Part shown: positions 60,374 to 64,000 of the stretch, piece by piece
Layout: each line of letters starts with the position of its first letter
Numbering within the stretch: position 1 is the stretch's first letter
NCBI RefSeq assembly: GCF_003043945.1
Contig: NZ_PYXG01000001.1
Coordinates: 248,001 to 312,000, forward strand
Direction: 5' to 3'
DNA length: 64,000 bases
Source: Prevotella sp. oral taxon 376
GTDB lineage: Bacteria; Bacteroidota; Bacteroidia; Bacteroidales; Bacteroidaceae
Notes under the pieces: generated by a model
Told to the model about the DNA's origin: nothing
What the model saw: the letters and a program-made list of their open reading frames with translations, nothing else
The model's database searches: none
Translations under genes and position numbers: made by a program

Positions 60374-60784
60374 TCAGAATTCCAAAAGCCGAGATCCGTC
60401 TTCCTGCTCGGTAATTGTAACCTTAGTAACATCTTCCGGCAAGAGTTCCTCTATGAGCTCAGGCCACTCCAGAAAGCAGAGATATCCGCTGTCGAAATAA
60501 TCCTCATAGCCCATGTCATACACCTCCTCGAGTTTCTTAATACGATAGAAGTCGAAGTGATAAAGCGGATTGTCCTTGCCGTCAGTATATTCGTTGACGA
60601 TGGCGAAGGTAGGCGAAGTAATGACATCCTCCACTCCCAACTCCTCGCATACGGCTTTGATAAAAGTGGTTTTGCCGGCTCCCATCTTTCCGTAGAAGGC
60701 GAAGACCGTAGCCACTCCCTTCTTCTTGACAAACTCATGTGCGGCCTCGTGGATCCTGTCCAATGATTCTATTCTTATCTGCAT
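60374..60784 (-). CDS. tsaE: tRNA threonylcarbamoyladenosine biosynthesis ATPase TsaE
   Basis: A 136-residue P-loop ATPase needed for t6A37 formation in tRNA. The Walker A FYGKMGAGKTTFI, the ITSPTFAIVNEY switch and LYHFDFYRIK block are as in TsaE. It lies 6 bases after porX, and the order porX-tsaE is a recurrent one in Bacteroidota. Confidence 0.95.
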   Translation of the reverse strand: MQIRIESLDRIHEAAHEFVKKKGVATVFAFYGKMGAGKTTFIKAVCEELGVEDVITSPTFAIVNEYTDGKDNPLYHFDFYRIKKLEEVYDMGYEDYFDSGYLCFLEWPELIEELLPEDVTKVTITEQEDGSRLLEF

Positions 60785-60790
60785 GTTTCC

Positions 60791-62344
60791 TTATCGTTTT
60801 CTGGGTTTTAATGTGATGAGCGGAATAAGCATCTCCTCCATGGAGATTCCGCCGTGCTGAAAGGTGTCTTTGTAATAAGACACATAGTAATTATAATTGT
60901 TCGGGTAGACAAAAAAGGCGTCGCCCATAGCGAAAGCATAGGTCGTGCTGACATTAGGAGACGGCAGCTGCGCCTTGCGGGGCTCCCTAATGGTAAACAC
61001 CTCTTTCGGATTGTATTTGAGGTTTTTTCCCAACTTGTAACGCAGGTTGGTGTTTGTATTTCGGTCGCCGATAATCTTAATAGGTTCTGAGACCCGTATA
61101 CTACCGTGATCGGTGGTAATGACAATCTTATAGTCAGTCTGACAGAGAGCCTTCAGAAGGTCTGACATGACAGAATGTCGAAACCAGCTGACAGTAATGT
61201 TGCGATAAGCCGACTCGTTGTTGGCCAGCTCACGAATCATCTTCGACTCCGTGCGAGCATGCGAGAGCATGTCAATGAAGTTCACGACCACCACATTCAG
61301 GTCGTTGCCTTTCAGGTTATCGAGCCTGTCGAGAAACTGGGCGGCATTGCCCGAATCGTTAATCTTGCTATAAGAAAACGAGTTGTGCCGGCGATAGCGG
61401 TCTATCTGTGTCTGAATGAGCGGTCCCTCATTGAGATTCTTACCCTCTTCCTCATCCTCATCCACCCACAATTCTGGAAACATCTCGGCAATCTTGTTGG
61501 GCATCAGACCACTGAAAATGGCGTTACGGGCATACTGAGTGGCAGTCGGCAGGATGCTGATGTACATGTCTTCCTCAATATCGAACATATCGCCAATCTC
61601 CTGCGAAAGCATACGCCACTGATCGTAACGGAAATTATCGATGACGATGAGGAACACCTTCTCTCCTTCGTTCAGCATCGGAAAAATCTTGCTTTTGAAA
61701 ATATCGGGGCTCATTACCGGACGGTCGCTTACTCCCGGAGCTACCCAGTCAAGATAATGCCTTTTTATATACTTGGCAAATCCTAAGTTGGCTTCCTCTT
61801 TCTGCATACTAAGCATCTCTGTCATGCTGCTGTCGGTAGAGCTGAGTTCCAGCTCCCAGTGTATCAGCCGTCTGTAGACTTCCTTCCAGTCGTCGAGTGT
61901 CTTGCTGCTGGAAATCTGCATTGCGATGTCCTGATAATTCTGCTGATAGCCGCTCTGCGTAATCTCCGTAACAATTTCCCTCTGATGAATATTCTTCTTC
62001 AAGGTCAGCAGTATCTGGTTGGGGTTGACAGGCTTAATAAGGTAGTCGGCTATCTTGGAACCTATCGCCAGGTTCATGATGTTCTCTTCCTCACTCTTCG
62101 TTACCATCACCACAGGCGTGGCAGGGCTTATCTCCTTAATACGCCGCAGTGTCTCCAAACCTGTCAGACCAGGCATCATCTCATCGAGCATGATGAGATC
62201 GAAGGTGCGTTGCCTGACTTGATCGATGGCATCAGAGCCGTTACTCACCGTAACGACCTCATATCCCTTCTTCTCCAGAAATAAGATGTGTGCCTTGAGA
62301 AGTTCTATCTCATCATCCACCCACAATAATAATCCGTTGCTCAT
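60791..62344 (-). CDS. porX: PorX-type response regulator with PglZ/alkaline-phosphatase-like effector domain
   Basis: The 517 residues match PorX, which controls the type IX secretion system and its cargo genes. A receiver domain (1-125) has the acceptor Asp54 in LIMLDEMMPG. A helical linker and a C-terminal PglZ/alkaline-phosphatase-superfamily domain (from about 200) follow, with VFLIVIDNFRYDQW, ILPTATQYARNAIFSG and VITTDHGSIR as metal-site segments; in characterised PorX this domain hydrolyses phosphodiesters. P. gingivalis PorX is of almost equal length. Its partner kinase PorY is not in this window. The upstream TPR gene ends 3 bases before it, and tsaE follows. Confidence 0.9.
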   Translation of the reverse strand: MSNGLLLWVDDEIELLKAHILFLEKKGYEVVTVSNGSDAIDQVRQRTFDLIMLDEMMPGLTGLETLRRIKEISPATPVVMVTKSEEENIMNLAIGSKIADYLIKPVNPNQILLTLKKNIHQREIVTEITQSGYQQNYQDIAMQISSSKTLDDWKEVYRRLIHWELELSSTDSSMTEMLSMQKEEANLGFAKYIKRHYLDWVAPGVSDRPVMSPDIFKSKIFPMLNEGEKVFLIVIDNFRYDQWRMLSQEIGDMFDIEEDMYISILPTATQYARNAIFSGLMPNKIAEMFPELWVDEDEEEGKNLNEGPLIQTQIDRYRRHNSFSYSKINDSGNAAQFLDRLDNLKGNDLNVVVVNFIDMLSHARTESKMIRELANNESAYRNITVSWFRHSVMSDLLKALCQTDYKIVITTDHGSIRVSEPIKIIGDRNTNTNLRYKLGKNLKYNPKEVFTIREPRKAQLPSPNVSTTYAFAMGDAFFVYPNNYNYYVSYYKDTFQHGGISMEEMLIPLITLKPRKR

Positions 62345-62347
62345 ATC

Positions 62348-64000
62348 TTAAAATCCTTCTAAATCGTAATATTCATCCTCTAAGTCAAATGTTTTGGACT
62401 TTGCCTTTTTTCCTGTTTTCTTGACAGGTTGCTTCTTATTTTTGTTTATCGTTGTGTCTCCAGGTTCAAGCCCGAATCCGTTATTGAAATAAATTCCCGT
62501 GCTGGTGCGTTTCTTAGGTGCAATGGCAGGCTTCTTTGCGGTAGCCGGCTTAGTGGGTAAAACCGGTTTGGCAGCAGGCTTGACCGTTGTCGGACGAACT
62601 TTCGATTCCGACTGGACAGGTGCTCGATCGGGAACTACCGTGGTTACCTTCAGGCTTTCCACAGGTTTTCTCAGAGGTTCGTCGGGGATGACAACAGTAC
62701 TCCCCGCAGGCTTGACATTCTTCTCCGGCTTGGAATGTATCACCGCGGTACCCGCAGACTCCACGCGCTGTTTCTCGTCGGGAGGAATGACAGTAGTGCC
62801 CGATTGCTCGTTCCGTTTCTCCTCTATCTCTGGAATCACTGTCGTTCCGGTATTCTCCGGCCTAACATCAAGGTCATTGTCAATAAACACACCACGGTCG
62901 AGACTGCGATCAATTTCCTCAACCGTCGACTCCACAGGCTTTTCTACCGTAACTTCCTCGGGTTCAGCAAGCAACCGGAAAGTGCTCACCTTCAATGGGG
63001 CAAAGTGTTTAGCATAGAACACATCGTAGTCGTCATAGCTGAAAGGATTGCCTATCATCTCAAGATTCGGCTCACTGATGATAATCGTCCGCCCATTTTC
63101 CAGACGCCGCACAATACCCTGCTGGCGATGGAACTGACGGGCATACTGAAGGGCCTCATCGTAATTGCGGAAGCCTGTTATTTGCATGCGGTGAAGGCCA
63201 TCGTCCTCCTCAATCGTGATTTCGAAGTTGCGGACCAGAAAGTTAGTGAAATTGAATCGGGCCAACTCGAATAGCAATTGATTCTCGTTCACGGAATCGG
63301 GCTTATAGACTATCATGAAAGCAAAGTTTGCATTGCGCTCATTACTGAAAGTGCGGGCAGCTATTGAGTCGCTGTCGTTAAGCACGATGCTTCTCCGACT
63401 CCATACATCACCGATGTCAAACCGGCCGCCACGCAATCTTCTACCGGCATTCACCCCATTCACAATCATTCCGGCCATCTCGCTCAAAGCACTTTCCGGA
63501 TATTTTGCCAGCACGACTTTCATATCCCTCAGGCAACCTTCAGCATCACCTCCATTTAGTTTAGCCAAGCCTCCGATAAAGAGGAACTTATCGCGGTTGG
63601 CCCCCATCGGGAAGCGGGTCTCTGATAAGCGCACATTAGCATGTACCTCGTTCAGGCGGTCAAATTTAAAAGACGCATAGGTAGCGGCATAGAGCGAGTC
63701 TTCCAGATGCACGCCCAGACGGGCATTTTCCTTAAAATACGGATCGCTGAGGATGGCTGTCCACTCGCTCTTCGGATACTCTACCTTCAATTTCCGTACA
63801 TAAACCTCCGCCCTATCGGGAAGTCCCATCCGATTGTATAATAGAAAAAGATGATAATATACATCTGCCATCTGCTCATAGTCGGGATACTGGTCGGCCA
63901 CGCGGCGCAGGTTACGCTCACTCAAACGGAGGTTGTCCATCTTGTCCTTGAAGATAACTCCGGAGTGGTGAAGCCCCTCCTCCAGAATCTTGTTGCTGGT
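62348..64000 (-). CDS. PorW/SprE-like TPR protein, C-terminal part (5' end outside window)
   Basis: The frame is open to the right edge; the ATG at 63940 is internal. The visible 551 residues contain TPR-like helices (DQYPDYEQMADVYYHLFLLY) in the first 170, then a region with ITGFRNYDEALQYARQFHR and a SPOR-like or peptidoglycan-binding impression, then a low-complexity Pro/Thr/Val/Lys tail with repeated TTVIP units. Resemblance to the PorW/SprE periplasmic TPR lipoproteins of the type IX secretion/gliding machinery is good in the TPR part, and the neighbour porX supports it. The N-terminal lipobox cannot be checked because it is outside the window. Confidence 0.6.
   Translation of the reverse strand, partial: TSNKILEEGLHHSGVIFKDKMDNLRLSERNLRRVADQYPDYEQMADVYYHLFLLYNRMGLPDRAEVYVRKLKVEYPKSEWTAILSDPYFKENARLGVHLEDSLYAATYASFKFDRLNEVHANVRLSETRFPMGANRDKFLFIGGLAKLNGGDAEGCLRDMKVVLAKYPESALSEMAGMIVNGVNAGRRLRGGRFDIGDVWSRRSIVLNDSDSIAARTFSNERNANFAFMIVYKPDSVNENQLLFELARFNFTNFLVRNFEITIEEDDGLHRMQITGFRNYDEALQYARQFHRQQGIVRRLENGRTIIISEPNLEMIGNPFSYDDYDVFYAKHFAPLKVSTFRLLAEPEEVTVEKPVESTVEEIDRSLDRGVFIDNDLDVRPENTGTTVIPEIEEKRNEQSGTTVIPPDEKQRVESAGTAVIHSKPEKNVKPAGSTVVIPDEPLRKPVESLKVTTVVPDRAPVQSESKVRPTTVKPAAKPVLPTKPATAKKPAIAPKKRTSTGIYFNNGFGLEPGDTTINKNKKQPVKKTGKKAKSKTFDLEDEYYDLEGF
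62620..62870 (-). repeat. Tandem 16-residue repeats (TTVIP type) in the PorW-like tail
   Basis: At the protein level GTTVIPEIEEKRNEQS, GTTVIPPDEKQRVESA, GTAVIHSKPEKNVKPA and a longer GSTVVIPDEP unit follow one another. The period is about 16 residues with the GTTVIP start best conserved. DNA-level identity is lower, so it is an old repeat. Confidence 0.65.

Overview
The window is a chromosomal segment of a member of the Bacteroidota, most likely a Prevotellaceae-type anaerobe. The evidence is the recurrent Bacteroidota promoter (TTG or TTTG, 19 to 21 bases, then TAnnTTTG), weak use of Shine-Dalgarno sites, and lineage-typical genes: PorX, a TonB receptor with an N-terminal regulatory-like domain, a TPR/kinase/receiver/AraC hybrid regulator, DUF2723, DUF4834, DUF4876, and a Na+-pumping decarboxylase with a lamin-tail OadG. 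No rRNA or tRNA gene was seen.

Layout. 1-8.8 kb: end of a 2-hydroxyacyl-CoA dehydratase/activase-like protein, an RlmL-type rRNA methyltransferase with an Arg/Asp/Gly-rich tail, dipeptidyl peptidase IV, purD and two membrane proteins. 8.8-18.8 kb: a DUF2723 membrane protein, a polysaccharide deacetylase, DUF4112, sucCD, an acyltransferase, a Nudix hydrolase and small proteins. 18.9-25.1 kb: a complete type II-C CRISPR-Cas locus with 16 repeats, cas2, cas1, cas9 and a divergent tracrRNA whose anti-repeat, promoter and terminator can all be read. 25.6-31 kb: zinc-ribbon protein, Nif3-like protein, a FetAB-like ABC pair and the agmatine-to-putrescine pair aguA-aguB. 31-41 kb: cupin, HxlR regulator, a YoeB-type toxin-antitoxin cassette between 57-bp direct repeats, ettA, three subunits of a Na+-translocating biotin decarboxylase and a hybrid two-component regulator. 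41-51 kb: a candidate structured RNA, a flavoprotein and a four-gene locus on the minus strand (TonB receptor, DUF4876 lipoprotein, DUF6850-like barrel, gingipain-like C25 peptidase with HEAT-like repeats). 51.6-64 kb: yraN, birA, pyrH, phosphatidylethanolamine synthesis (psd, pssA), dnaE, trxA, tsaE, porX and the 3' part of a PorW/SprE-like gene.

Two themes stand out. First, eight intergenic sites carry arrays of 3 to 5 units with an exact 22-bp period. They fall into three families that differ in sequence. Families A and B are odd-length palindromes joined by short linkers; family C shares the period and ends in a terminator. All eight lie just beyond the 3' end of a gene. I cannot assign them to a described element. 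Second, the four-gene TonB/DUF4876/DUF6850/C25 locus looks like a coherent surface proteolysis-and-uptake system of unknown substrate. In the same window, porX and a porW-like gene show that the organism probably has a type IX secretion system.

Long open frames antisense to dnaE, cas9, rlmL, ettA, the C25 gene and others are shadows of biased codon use and are not annotated. Functional names rest on motifs and family knowledge read by eye; no database search was run.
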